Of a stretch of DNA of 64,000 nucleotides, positions 46,468-55,153 are shown in pieces; the first letter of the stretch is position 1; every line of letters begins with the position of its first letter. Under the pieces are notes generated by a model. It saw only the letters and a program-made list of their open reading frames with translations. It was not told the origin of the DNA and ran no database searches. This DNA is from Leclercia sp. 29361. GTDB taxonomy: Bacteria; Pseudomonadota; Gammaproteobacteria; Enterobacterales; Enterobacteriaceae. The translations under genes and the position numbers were made by a program. The DNA lies in NCBI RefSeq assembly GCF_011290365.1, contig NZ_CP049786.1:2542001-2606000 (forward strand). Direction: 5' to 3'.

Positions 46468-48444
46468 ATGAGATTCAATCTGATAGCAAGAAGCCTTGCG
46501 CTTGCAGGCTTTTTTATTTCTGCTGGCACTCCTGCGTTTGCCGCAGAAGCGCCAAAAGACGCCGCCGCTGCCACCCAACAAGCCAATAACGCCCTCTTTA
46601 GTCAACTGCCCTTCTCCGATAACACCGACTTTACCGATGCTCATAAAGGCTTTATCGCCCCGCTCCCCACGGAGGTGATCAAAGGTGAACAAGGCAACGT
46701 GGTCTGGGATCCGCAACAATACGCGTTTATTAAAGAGGGCGACAAAGCGCCGGATACCGTCAACCCCAGCTTATGGCGTCAGGCGCAGCTGATTAATATC
46801 AGCGGCCTGTTTGAGGTGACGGACGGGGTATATCAGATCCGCAACCTCGATCTGTCGAATATGACCATTATCGAAGGCACCACCGGCGTGACCGTCGTTG
46901 ACCCGCTGGTATCGGCGGAAACGGCGAAAGTCGGGATGGATCTCTATTTTAAAAACCGCGGGCAGAAGCCGGTGGTAGCGGTGATCTATACCCACAGCCA
47001 CGTCGACCATTACGGCGGCGTGCGCGGGGTGGTGGATGAGGCCGATGTTAAAGCCGGGAAGGTGAAAATCTACGCCCCGGCTGGCTTTATTGAAGCCGCG
47101 GTGGCAGAGAATATTATGGCCGGGAACGTGATGAGCCGCCGCGCCAGCTACATGTACGGCAACCTGCTGAAACCGGATGCCAAAGGCCAGGTCGGTGCCG
47201 GGTTGGGTACCACCACTTCCGCCGGGACCGTTACCCTGCTTGCGCCGACCAATATCATCGAAAAAGATGGCCAGAAGGAGACCATCGACGGCCTGACCTA
47301 TGACTTTATGCTCGCCCCGGGCTCGGAAGCGCCGTCGGAAATGCTGTGGTTTATCGAAGAGAAAAAGCTGATCGAGACTGCCGAGGATGTGACGCACACC
47401 CTGCACAACACCTACTCCCTGCGCGGGGCGAAGATCCGCGAGCCGCTGCCGTGGTCGAAATATATCAACGAAGCCATTGTGCGCTGGGGTGATAAAGCAG
47501 AAGTCCTGATGGCCCAACACCACTGGCCGACCTGGGGCAAAGAGAACGTCAATAATCTGCTAAAAAGCCAGCGCGATCTCTACCGTTATATCAACGATCA
47601 GACCTTACGTATGGCGAATCAGGGGCTGACCCGGGACGAAATCGCCGCCAACTTTAAGCTGCCGGATTCGCTGGCGCACACCTGGGCGAACCGCGGTTAC
47701 TACGGCTCGGTGAGCCATGACGTGAAGGCCACCTACGTGCTCTATCTCGGCTGGTTCGACGGCAACCCGGCGACTCTGGACGAGCTGCCACCGGAAGAAG
47801 GCGCGAAGAAATTCGTTGAGTATATGGGCGGCGCGGATGCCATTCTGCAGAAGGCCAAAACCGACTTCGACCAGGGGAACTATCGCTGGGTGGCGCAGGT
47901 GGTGAGTAAAGTGGTATTTGCCGATCCGAACAACCAGGCGGCACGCAATCTGGAGGCGGATGCGCTGGAGCAGTTGGGTTATCAGGCGGAGTCTGGCCCG
48001 TGGCGTAACTTCTATCTCACCGGGGCGCAGGAACTGCGTAACGGCGTGGTGAAAGGCCCGACCCCGAATACTGCCAGCCCGGATACAGTGCGGGCGATGA
48101 CGCCGGAGATGTTCTTCGACTATCTGGCGGTGCATATTAACGGCGACAAAGCCGGGACGGCGAAATCGGTATTTAATATCGATCTGGGCAGTGACGGCGG
48201 GAAGTACAAGCTGGAGCTGGAGAACGGGGTGCTGAACCACACCGCCAATGCCGAAGCCACCGATGCTGACGCCACCATTACGCTTAACCGCGATACGCTA
48301 AATAAAATCATCCTCAAGGAGACCACCCTGAAACAGGCTGAGGAGAGCGGTGCGGTGAAGGTAACCGGGGACGGGACGAAACTGGATACCATGCTGGGTT
48401 ATATGGATAAGTTTGAGTTCTGGTTCAATATTGTGACACCGTAA
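46468..48444 (+). CDS. Periplasmic alkylsulfatase-type metallo-beta-lactamase (SdsA/YjcS/BDS1 family)
   Basis: This 658-residue protein has a signal peptide (LALAGFFISAGTPAFA) and a metallo-beta-lactamase domain with the zinc motif YTHSHVDHYGGVRG near residue 175. An alkylsulfatase dimerisation domain follows (about 390-520, GYYGSVSHDVKATYVLYLGWFDGNP), then a C-terminal SCP2-like domain. It is related to E. coli YjcS and Pseudomonas SdsA1, which hydrolyse linear alkyl sulfates such as dodecyl sulfate. GAGG is followed by CAGGATG at the start. In E. coli tynA and feaB are neighbours; here this gene separates them and is flanked by near-identical repeats, suggesting insertion. Confidence 0.88.
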   Translation: MRFNLIARSLALAGFFISAGTPAFAAEAPKDAAAATQQANNALFSQLPFSDNTDFTDAHKGFIAPLPTEVIKGEQGNVVWDPQQYAFIKEGDKAPDTVNPSLWRQAQLINISGLFEVTDGVYQIRNLDLSNMTIIEGTTGVTVVDPLVSAETAKVGMDLYFKNRGQKPVVAVIYTHSHVDHYGGVRGVVDEADVKAGKVKIYAPAGFIEAAVAENIMAGNVMSRRASYMYGNLLKPDAKGQVGAGLGTTTSAGTVTLLAPTNIIEKDGQKETIDGLTYDFMLAPGSEAPSEMLWFIEEKKLIETAEDVTHTLHNTYSLRGAKIREPLPWSKYINEAIVRWGDKAEVLMAQHHWPTWGKENVNNLLKSQRDLYRYINDQTLRMANQGLTRDEIAANFKLPDSLAHTWANRGYYGSVSHDVKATYVLYLGWFDGNPATLDELPPEEGAKKFVEYMGGADAILQKAKTDFDQGNYRWVAQVVSKVVFADPNNQAARNLEADALEQLGYQAESGPWRNFYLTGAQELRNGVVKGPTPNTASPDTVRAMTPEMFFDYLAVHINGDKAGTAKSVFNIDLGSDGGKYKLELENGVLNHTANAEATDADATITLNRDTLNKIILKETTLKQAEESGAVKVTGDGTKLDTMLGYMDKFEFWFNIVTP

Positions 48445-48462
48445 CTTACTTCCGGAGAAATT

Positions 48463-48492
48463 GCCGGGTGGCGCTGCGCTTACCCGGCCTAC
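48463..48492. repeat. REP element after the sulfatase gene
   Basis: One REP unit (GCCGGGTGGCGCTGCGCTTA with closing CCCGGCCTAC) directly follows the sulfatase gene. Confidence 0.8.
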
Positions 48493-48505
48493 GGGCATTG
48501 TGCGG

Positions 48506-48592
48506 CCTGATGCCCTCACCCCGACCCTCTCCCACAGGGAGAGGGCGCAAACACTAAAAACGGCCACCGAGGTGACCGTTTTGCTTTTACCT
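48506..48592. repeat. 88-bp repeat, copy B, bidirectional terminator region
   Basis: This is the second copy of the repeat at 46197-46284, in the same orientation. Its hairpins CCCTCTCCC-ACA-GGGAGAGGG and the GGTGACCGTTTTGC stem lie between the convergent sulfatase and feaB genes. Its last bases reach into the feaB stop codon. Confidence 0.85.
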
Positions 48593-50090
48593 AATATCGC
48601 ACGCACACCGATTTAGTTTCACACCAGCCATCCAGCCAGTCCGGGCCGAAATCGCGGCCGGTGCCGGACTGCTTCATGCCGCCGAACGGCAGGTTAGCGT
48701 CGATCAGGGTATGGCTGTTGACCCATACCGTGCCGGCCTGCAGGCGGTCGGTGTACTCCAGCGCTTTGCTGATGTTTTGCGTCCAGACGCTGGCGGTCAG
48801 GCCGTATTCGGTATCGTTCGCCAGGCGCAGGGCCTCTTCGCCGTCGGCGACGCGCACCAGGTTCACCACCGGACCAAACACCTCTTCGCGGGTCAGACGC
48901 AGGCTGGCGTCCGGGTTGACCACCAGCGTCGGCGAAACGTAGTAGCCCTCACCGTTCGGGCCGCGATTACCGACGATCAGCTCGGCCTGACGCGACTGCG
49001 CCTCGTCGAGGAAGGTCTGCACTTTGTCACAGTGGGCACGGGAGACCAGCGGGTTGATGTGCGCCTCCTGGGACATACCTGGCCCGACGCTCAGGGATTT
49101 TACCGCCTGCTCAAAGCCGCTCACCAGGGTATCAAACAGCGGCGCTTCGATGTAAATGCGCGAGCTTGCCGCACAGACCTGGCCCTGGTTCAGGAAGCTG
49201 CCGGTCATCAGCCCTTCGATAACCCACGCCGGATCCGCATCTTTCAGGACGATGGCCGGGTTTTTACCTCCCAGCTCCAGGGTCACACCCAGCAGGCGAT
49301 CGGCGGCCGCGCGTGCAATCTGTTTACCGGTGGCGGTCGAGCCGGTGAAGCTCACTTTGGCGATATGCGGATGGTTGGTCAGCGCGGTGCCACACACCGC
49401 CCCGCTGCCGGTCACCACGTTAAAGACGCCGTCCGGGATCCCGGCAACGCTAGCCAGTTCGGCCACGCGCAGCAACGTCAGCGGTGTCGTTTCCGACGGT
49501 TTGATCACAATGGAGCAGCCAGCGGCCAGGGCGGGCATCACTTTCCACATGCCGATCAGCAGCGGGAAGTTCCACGGCACGATCCCGGCCACCACGCCAA
49601 TCGGCTCTTTGCGGGTCCAGGCCTGATAGCGGGCCCCCTGCGGCATCGGAATGGAGAGATCCAGCGTCTTGCCGGAAATTTTGGTGGTCAGCCCGGCGGT
49701 GTAGCGCATCCAGTTCAGGGTGCAGCCCACTTCAAAGGCGCGGGAGATGTTAATGGATTTACCCTGCTCCAGGGTCTCGAGCTGGGCCAGCTCCTCGGTG
49801 TGCTGCTCCACCAGATCGGCAAAGCGCAGCAGAATACGTTCACGTTCCGCAGGCAGTTTACCTGACCAGCTGCGGGCCACGAAAGCGCGCCAGCCGGACA
49901 TCACCGCGCGGTCCACATCCTGCGCGCTGGCATCGGCCGTCGAGGCAATTACCTGGCCGGTGGCCGGGTTAAAGATCTCCAGACGCTTTTCGCTGTCGGA
50001 GGCGGACTGGCGTCCCTCAATCCAGAGGCCATGTTGGCGATCCAGAAATTGCTGCACGCTGGGCAGTACGTCGACCTGTGTATCAGACAT
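48591..50090 (-). CDS. feaB: Phenylacetaldehyde dehydrogenase FeaB
   Basis: This 499-residue aldehyde dehydrogenase has the length of E. coli FeaB (PadA). It oxidises phenylacetaldehyde, the TynA product, to phenylacetate with NAD, feeding the paa pathway. The catalytic Cys is in [13 protein letters not shown], the base Glu in [13 protein letters not shown], and the NAD motif is [13 protein letters not shown] pair of FeaR-type sites lies upstream in the correct orientation. It is divergent from feaR. Confidence 0.96.
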   Translation of the reverse strand: MSDTQVDVLPSVQQFLDRQHGLWIEGRQSASDSEKRLEIFNPATGQVIASTADASAQDVDRAVMSGWRAFVARSWSGKLPAERERILLRFADLVEQHTEELAQLETLEQGKSINISRAFEVGCTLNWMRYTAGLTTKISGKTLDLSIPMPQGARYQAWTRKEPIGVVAGIVPWNFPLLIGMWKVMPALAAGCSIVIKPSETTPLTLLRVAELASVAGIPDGVFNVVTGSGAVCGTALTNHPHIAKVSFTGSTATGKQIARAAADRLLGVTLELGGKNPAIVLKDADPAWVIEGLMTGSFLNQGQVCAASSRIYIEAPLFDTLVSGFEQAVKSLSVGPGMSQEAHINPLVSRAHCDKVQTFLDEAQSRQAELIVGNRGPNGEGYYVSPTLVVNPDASLRLTREEVFGPVVNLVRVADGEEALRLANDTEYGLTASVWTQNISKALEYTDRLQAGTVWVNSHTLIDANLPFGGMKQSGTGRDFGPDWLDGWCETKSVCVRY

Positions 50091-50150
50091 AGCGATTCCT
50101 TATTATTCGCAGGGTGTCAACGCAGTCTAAGATGGCTTTGCCGAATGCGC

Positions 50151-50187
50151 TTTTATCTCTGTGACATTCGCTTTGTCCGCTGTGACA
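50151..50187 (-). promoter_or_regulatory. Two candidate FeaR sites upstream of feaB
   Basis: On the minus strand TGTCA-N8-AAA occurs twice, at 50151-50166 and 50172-50187, as direct repeats 21 bp apart pointing toward feaB. Both copies match TGNCA-N8-AAA exactly. This is the usual layout for AraC-family activators. Confidence 0.65.
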
Positions 50188-50325
50188 GGCACCGCAAAAC
50201 GCGACAATACCGCCGTTTCGCTCTGTTGGGCAGCGGAGTTTTTGCCTGGATTTCGCCCCATGTCACGGGTAATTCGAAACATAAATGCAACAATGTTTAA
50301 ACATTGACGACGTAGCGGGTATGAC

Positions 50326-51231
50326 ATGTTTGCAGACGAACAGGACAACTACCAGCGCTGGCTGGCGCAGATTAACCAGGTTTGCGGCAGTTTTGCTGCC
50401 CGGCCGATGAGCGGCGAGTTTTATGGCGAGCTGGAGTCGACCTGGACCGGCAATCTGAAACTGAGCACCGTTACTGCCGGCGGTGTGAATCTGTTTCGTA
50501 CCCGTCAGGAGATCAAGACCAGCAACGACGCCTGGTTCTACACCGTGTTTCAGCTGGAAGGCGAAGCGGGACTGGAGCAGGATGACCGCCAGATTGTGCT
50601 CAACGCCGGGGATATCACCCTGATTGACGCCTCCCGCCCCTGCTCAATCTACTGGCCGGAAAAATCACGTCAGATCTCGCTCCTGTTGCCACGTCAGATC
50701 CTTGAGCAACACTTTCGCTTTCAGGAAGTGACCTGCGCGCAAAAGCTCTCCCGCAGCCTGCCCACCGTCCAGCTCAGCTATCGCCTGCTGCAGGACAGCA
50801 TGAACAACCCGGCATTAAGCGAAACCGAAAGCGAAGCCGCCCTCGAAGCGATGGTCTGCCTGCTGCGCCCGGTATTGCAGCAGCGTGACAGCGTGACGCC
50901 GCGCAAGGAACGTCAGTTCACCCATGTGCTGAGCCTGATCGACGACCATATTCAGGCCGAGCACCTGCGTCCGGAGTGGATTGCCACGGAGTGCGGAATG
51001 TCAGTCCGGAGCCTGTACCGGATGTTTGCCGAGAAAGGGCTGGTGGTGGCGCAGTACATTAAAAATCGCCGTCTGGATCTGTGCGCGCAGATGCTGCGCG
51101 CCACCGGCGACGATGAAAAGCTGGCGGGCATTGGCTACAGCTGGGGGTTTACCGATCACAGCCACTTCTCCACGGCCTTCAAGCAGCGTTTTGGCGTGTC
51201 GCCTGGCGAGTACCGCAAACGCCACCGCTGA
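50326..51231 (+). CDS. feaR: AraC-family activator FeaR
   Basis: This 301-residue AraC-type protein activates tynA and feaB in response to aromatic amines or their aldehydes. The N-terminal effector domain includes GDITLIDASRPCSIYWPEKSRQIS. The C-terminal pair of helix-turn-helices (about 200-300) contains ATECGMSVRSLYRMFAEKGL and AGIGYSWGFTDHSHFSTAFKQRFGVSPGEYRK. It is divergent from feaB and its stop abuts the stop of ydbL. Confidence 0.95.
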   Translation: MFADEQDNYQRWLAQINQVCGSFAARPMSGEFYGELESTWTGNLKLSTVTAGGVNLFRTRQEIKTSNDAWFYTVFQLEGEAGLEQDDRQIVLNAGDITLIDASRPCSIYWPEKSRQISLLLPRQILEQHFRFQEVTCAQKLSRSLPTVQLSYRLLQDSMNNPALSETESEAALEAMVCLLRPVLQQRDSVTPRKERQFTHVLSLIDDHIQAEHLRPEWIATECGMSVRSLYRMFAEKGLVVAQYIKNRRLDLCAQMLRATGDDEKLAGIGYSWGFTDHSHFSTAFKQRFGVSPGEYRKRHR

Positions 51232-51552
51232 TCACTTCTGCATCCACTTGCCGTTTATCCCCTGGACATATTCGCCGGCGTTAGCGCGCGATACCAGCTT
51301 TGTCCCGGCCATTTTCGCCACTTCATCCACCGGAAGGTTATTGCTGTCGGCAAGCTTCTGATAGCTGTCGGTACGGGCCTTGTTGATCTGCTCCACCAGC
51401 GCCAGCGTCTCGCGATCCTGACTCCGTGGCGCAATATAACCGCTCAGGGTTTCACCGACCCGTCCGGCACTGCGGGCCTCGTTGAGGGTCAGTGCCAGCG
51501 CGGGCGCACAGAGCCCCAGCGTCAATATCATCAGCGGGATGAATTTTTTCAT
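51232..51552 (-). CDS. ydbL: YdbL, periplasmic partner of the YdbH-YnbE lipid bridge
   Basis: This 106-residue DUF1318 protein has a signal peptide (PLMILTLGLCAPALA) and the motif AGRVGETLSGYIAP. In E. coli, YdbL is a periplasmic chaperone-like factor that keeps the lipoprotein YnbE from aberrant multimers. It is third in the ydbH-ynbE-ydbL unit, 7 bp after ynbE. Confidence 0.93.
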   Translation of the reverse strand: MKKFIPLMILTLGLCAPALALTLNEARSAGRVGETLSGYIAPRSQDRETLALVEQINKARTDSYQKLADSNNLPVDEVAKMAGTKLVSRANAGEYVQGINGKWMQK

Positions 51553-51559
51553 GGCTACC

Positions 51560-51751
51560 TCAGAACAGATCGCTGCGTGATTTCAGCAGCGTCTCGACGT
51601 CTTTATCCACTTTGATATGGATTTCATGTTCAATTTTAACGTTCATGTTGATGGTGATTGGCTCTTTCGACGCCGCCACTTCGATCCTCGGCGTACAGCC
51701 TGTCAGCGTCAGGATCACAATCGCGGTGAACCCACCGGCCAGCTTTTTCAT
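51560..51751 (-). CDS. ynbE: YnbE, small outer-membrane lipoprotein
   Basis: This 63-residue lipoprotein has lipobox LTGC with cysteine at about 19, and a short mature part (TPRIEVAASKEPITINMNVKIEHE) almost identical to E. coli YnbE. It caps the AsmA-like protein YdbH at the outer membrane to form a phospholipid-transport bridge between the membranes. The start overlaps the ydbH stop (ATGA). Confidence 0.94.
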   Translation of the reverse strand: MKKLAGGFTAIVILTLTGCTPRIEVAASKEPITINMNVKIEHEIHIKVDKDVETLLKSRSDLF

Positions 51752-54384
51752 GGTTGTTCCTTACATTCCTTGCCTGTCGGGCAGCGGTTATCCGGTAATG
51801 CTGAGTGTTGCTCCAGCCAGGTCTGCAGATTGTCGCCAAAACGCAGGCTGCGCCAGAGGGTGAACAGGTTCTCCTGATGGGTGTAGTTAAGGTTAACGGC
51901 TTGCGTCTGGCCCCCGGAACGGCTGGCGCCACGGAGGGTCGATGCCAGGGTTAATTCACCCAGATTATCTACATTGAGTGTCGTCCACGACTGCGAAATT
52001 TCCATATAGCGAAGCCAGTTAATCGCCCCTGCGGCACTGTTATCGGCAACCAGAGCATCAGCGGTGTCCTGGTCGAGACGCAGGGTCATCGGGCCAGAAT
52101 TGGTCAGCCAGCCATCTTTGATGATCCACTTCTCGTTGTCCAGCCAGAACGGCAGCGCCCCGCTGAACGGCCCGGACATGGCAAATTGTTTCGGATTGAT
52201 GGCGCTAATCAGCTCGCTGGAGGAGATGTTATTCACCCGCAGCAGAGCCGCGTCGTGCTGCGGCATGCGGAGCTGCTGCATGGTCACTTTGCCCCCCAGC
52301 AGATCCACGCTGACGTCGGTCAGCAGGAGCGGATTCGCTTCGCTCCAGGGGTAGTCGCCCTGCAAATCGGCGGTGATGTTGTGGGCCGTAACCTGATTGA
52401 TCACTTCGCCGATCCGCAGCGTCACCGGACCACGGGTGCCCAGCGACCAGGTGCCTTCGCTGAAGCGGAACGGCAGAACGAAATCGACGCCATTGATTTT
52501 GTTATCGGGCATCCAGACGCTGCCGCTTTTTACTACTCCGTGGCCCCCGGCCTCAAAGCCCTGATCGGCCGCCGCGGAGAACGCCACCTGAGCGTACAGC
52601 TCTCCTTCGCGCAGCGTCATTTTCCAGTCCGGCGGCACCAGCGGCTGGAAGACGGTCAGGGACTGCTTCGGCCACCAGGCCTGGCCGCGCAGACGCTCCC
52701 CATCCCAACGCCCGTTCAGTTGCACCGGGCCGATCGCTTCGGCGTTGAGGGTGCCTTTGAACTGGAACAGGGTAGGATCGCTGCCATCCACGCTGAATTT
52801 GACCGTCGACGGCGGTAATACGCTGCCGCCGGTGAAGGTGGTTTCCCCGGCGTCAAAGGATAATGCGCCGCTGAAGTGTGTCCGGGCGGGATCGCGCTGC
52901 CAGCGGATCGGGCTGTCCAGCACCATTCGCGGGGCGCTGGCATGCATCGAGCCGTACTTCAGCTGGTCGAACCCGGTTGAGAGTTCGCTGAGTTCAATCA
53001 CGCTGTCGCGCCACTCGCCCCTGCCCGCCACGTCCCAGCGGGCCTGCATCGGGGTGAAGTTGCCTTCACCCCAGTAGCGCCACTGCCATAAGCCGCTATC
53101 CGGCAGGAAATCATTCGCCCGGCCATCAAGGTGCAGGGTGAAATCCCCCATCTCCTGTTCATGGGCGCGCAAAATGGCCTGCAGGCGACCGTCGATACCC
53201 TTGCGGGTCAGCGCTACCCCGGCCAGCGGCCAGCGCACTTCATCGATATTCAGGGAATCAATAATTCGCCCGCGGGAGCGCAGCAGCGCCCCTGGCGCAA
53301 AGGCCAGCCGGGGCTCGGCCAGGCTACCGGTCAGCATGGCGGGCAACCCGATATAGAGGATCAGATCGTTCTGTTTGGCCACGCCGGTGAGCTGCAGCGG
53401 CATGGCGCTGTTATCCATACTTAGCTTGCCGGGGCCAAAGGTGAGTACCGCGTTGCCTTTCCCGGCATCCCCCTGAGTCAGGACGTTCATCCGCCCGCTG
53501 ATAACGGCGCGCTCCGTGCCCTGCTGCCAGTTATCGATCTTCAGCCCCAGGCGACCGCTCAACGGAATACCCGCGCGATCCCAGCGCCAGCGCCCGTCGC
53601 TGATGGTCAACTGGTCGGGCGTGATCTGCCAGGGGAGATCCAGCAGCGGCTCGCCGCTATCCCGTTCTACCATCACCAGCTGGCCCTGATTGTCCTGCCA
53701 CGCCAGATCGGCATCCACCAGCGACGGAAGCTGCGGCACCGAGAAGGTCGCTGCCGCATGTCCCTGCACCGGCAGGCCGTCCGGCACCAGCGGCAGGGTA
53801 AATTCCCCCACCAGGGTCACGGGCTGCGGGTTATCGGGCAAATTGAGCGTGACGTCGCTGACGGTCAGAGAACGTCCCCGGAGTGTGCCACGCAGGCTAA
53901 ACTGATCTCCGTGGTAAGCGATCTCCTGTCGCGTCGGAGTCAGCGAGGCGGTTAGCTTCCCCTGCCACTGTTGCCAGGGAGAGAGCGTCAGGCGATCGAT
54001 GGTCAGCCAGGTATTGGGCAGTAGCGACTGCCACTCGGCCAGCGTTCGCGGTGCGGCGGGCGTGGATTCACTGGCGGGGATTTTACTCAGGCAGGCACTG
54101 TTGAGATCCAGTCCGGCGATGTCGATTTTCCAGCGGCTCGGGTGGCTGAGGGTAGCGTCTTCGATGCGGGCGATTTCGCAGTCGTCTACCAGATAGCGCA
54201 GATCGGCGATCACCAGCGCGTTGCGGGTCAGGCGCGGGCTTTTTTCAAACGCGATCCGTGTACCGGCAGGCAGCCAGATCCCGGCAAGCGTAGGGACCCA
54301 CTGCGCAAGGGTCAGCAGCAGCGTCAGCGGCAAAAGAACGATCAGCAGCAGTAGCGCGATTGCGGCTTTGTATTTACCCCTCAT
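51748..54384 (-). CDS. ydbH: YdbH, AsmA-like intermembrane phospholipid transporter
   Basis: This 878-residue protein has one N-terminal membrane anchor (AAIALLLLIVLLPLTLLLTLAQW) followed by a long beta-rich DUF748/AsmA-like periplasmic region. Like TamB and YhdP it is thought to form a hydrophobic groove that carries phospholipids to the outer membrane; the three are functionally redundant in E. coli. The C-terminus is coupled to ynbE. Length matches the E. coli protein (879). Confidence 0.94.
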   Translation of the reverse strand: MRGKYKAAIALLLLIVLLPLTLLLTLAQWVPTLAGIWLPAGTRIAFEKSPRLTRNALVIADLRYLVDDCEIARIEDATLSHPSRWKIDIAGLDLNSACLSKIPASESTPAAPRTLAEWQSLLPNTWLTIDRLTLSPWQQWQGKLTASLTPTRQEIAYHGDQFSLRGTLRGRSLTVSDVTLNLPDNPQPVTLVGEFTLPLVPDGLPVQGHAAATFSVPQLPSLVDADLAWQDNQGQLVMVERDSGEPLLDLPWQITPDQLTISDGRWRWDRAGIPLSGRLGLKIDNWQQGTERAVISGRMNVLTQGDAGKGNAVLTFGPGKLSMDNSAMPLQLTGVAKQNDLILYIGLPAMLTGSLAEPRLAFAPGALLRSRGRIIDSLNIDEVRWPLAGVALTRKGIDGRLQAILRAHEQEMGDFTLHLDGRANDFLPDSGLWQWRYWGEGNFTPMQARWDVAGRGEWRDSVIELSELSTGFDQLKYGSMHASAPRMVLDSPIRWQRDPARTHFSGALSFDAGETTFTGGSVLPPSTVKFSVDGSDPTLFQFKGTLNAEAIGPVQLNGRWDGERLRGQAWWPKQSLTVFQPLVPPDWKMTLREGELYAQVAFSAAADQGFEAGGHGVVKSGSVWMPDNKINGVDFVLPFRFSEGTWSLGTRGPVTLRIGEVINQVTAHNITADLQGDYPWSEANPLLLTDVSVDLLGGKVTMQQLRMPQHDAALLRVNNISSSELISAINPKQFAMSGPFSGALPFWLDNEKWIIKDGWLTNSGPMTLRLDQDTADALVADNSAAGAINWLRYMEISQSWTTLNVDNLGELTLASTLRGASRSGGQTQAVNLNYTHQENLFTLWRSLRFGDNLQTWLEQHSALPDNRCPTGKECKEQP

Positions 54385-54541
54385 GGGCAGTTAATATCCT
54401 GATTTAGCCAAAAAATTAGCCGACAGTATGGAATATTGTGGCATGTTTCGTCAGGCAGGTGAAGCGAAGGCCTGTTTAAGAATAGATGTGTTAATTATGA
54501 ATGTGAGCGTTTTTAATCTCCGCCCACGCCCATTCAGGGCA

Positions 54542-54571
54542 ACAAAAAACCGCCCGGAGGCGGTTTTGAAA
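54542..54571 (-). terminator. Terminator of the small-ORF pair
   Basis: AACCGCC and GGCGGTT (54548-54554 and 54559-54565) form a stem with a CGGA loop. On the minus strand the stem is followed by T6, and it lies just beyond the 54-codon small ORF. Confidence 0.85.
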
Positions 54572-54585
54572 AGCAGTTTCTGACC

Positions 54586-54750
54586 CTATCTTCTGATCAC
54601 ATCAGGGTCATCAGGATCCAGCGGGTCATTCACATCAGGTATGTCATCACCCGGGAGGAGTGGATCGGTGTCACCCGGGAGGGGATCGCTGCCACCAGGA
54701 AGTGGTTCATCATCAGGAATGGGATCAATATAGTCGGGACGATCAGCCAT
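54586..54750 (-). CDS. Small acidic Asp/Pro-rich protein, function unknown
   Basis: This 54-codon frame starts MADRPDYIDPIPDDEPLPGG and continues with repeated PLPGD/DPL units to a stop before a strong terminator. About one residue in three is Asp and Pro is nearly as frequent, so the protein is highly acidic and probably unstructured. GGAGG lies five bases before the ATG. It follows another small ORF by 30 bp. I do not recognise a family; codon order, ribosome site and terminator argue that it is translated. Confidence 0.6.
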   Translation of the reverse strand: MADRPDYIDPIPDDEPLPGGSDPLPGDTDPLLPGDDIPDVNDPLDPDDPDVIRR

Positions 54751-54780
54751 AAAGCCTCCGTCAAACTGCGTTATGAGAGG

Positions 54781-54879
54781 TTATTTCGATTTACCTGGTT
54801 TCTGTTTGGTCTGCTCATCTTGATTCTTTTGCGGCTGCTTAGGTTGTTCTTTTGAGACATGTTGTGCGGTGGATTTCAT
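54781..54879 (-). CDS. Small Lys/Gln-rich protein, function unknown
   Basis: This 32-residue frame (MKSTAQHVSKEQPKQPQKNQ and 12 more, ending KPGKSK) is basic, hydrophilic and has no membrane segment. GGAG lies eight bases upstream of the ATG. With the acidic ORF 30 bp downstream it would form a two-gene unit of opposite charge, closed by the terminator at 54542-54571. No family is recognised. Confidence 0.5.
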   Translation of the reverse strand: MKSTAQHVSKEQPKQPQKNQDEQTKQKPGKSK

Positions 54880-55070
54880 TTTGAAACTCCGATTGTAGAT
54901 GCAGCAAGTCGCCACCCTGAAACTATAAGTTACGCTTATAGTTATATCGAGCGAGACGGCAGTAAATTAATTTTATGCTTTTGTTTTATTTAGCTTTATT
55001 GTGAGATGAAAAGCGCGCCTTCTCTATTTCACCTGCGGGAGGTGGGATGGTGTAAAATCATTCTCAGAAC

Positions 55071-55118
55071 TTATTGAATTCAATAATATTTTATAATTTG
55101 TATGATTATTTTAATCAT
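55071..55118 (+). promoter_or_regulatory. Palindromes and -10 hexamer in the ldhA leader
   Basis: TTATTGAATTCAATAA (55071-55086) is a perfect 16-bp palindrome, TATAAT lies at 55092-55097, and ATGATTA-TTT-TAATCAT (55102-55118) is a second inverted repeat. They lie 35-83 bp before the ldhA start and probably include its promoter and control site. Confidence 0.45.
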
Positions 55119-55153
55119 GCTAACGTAGTTCCAAAATCACTGGAGAAAGTCTT

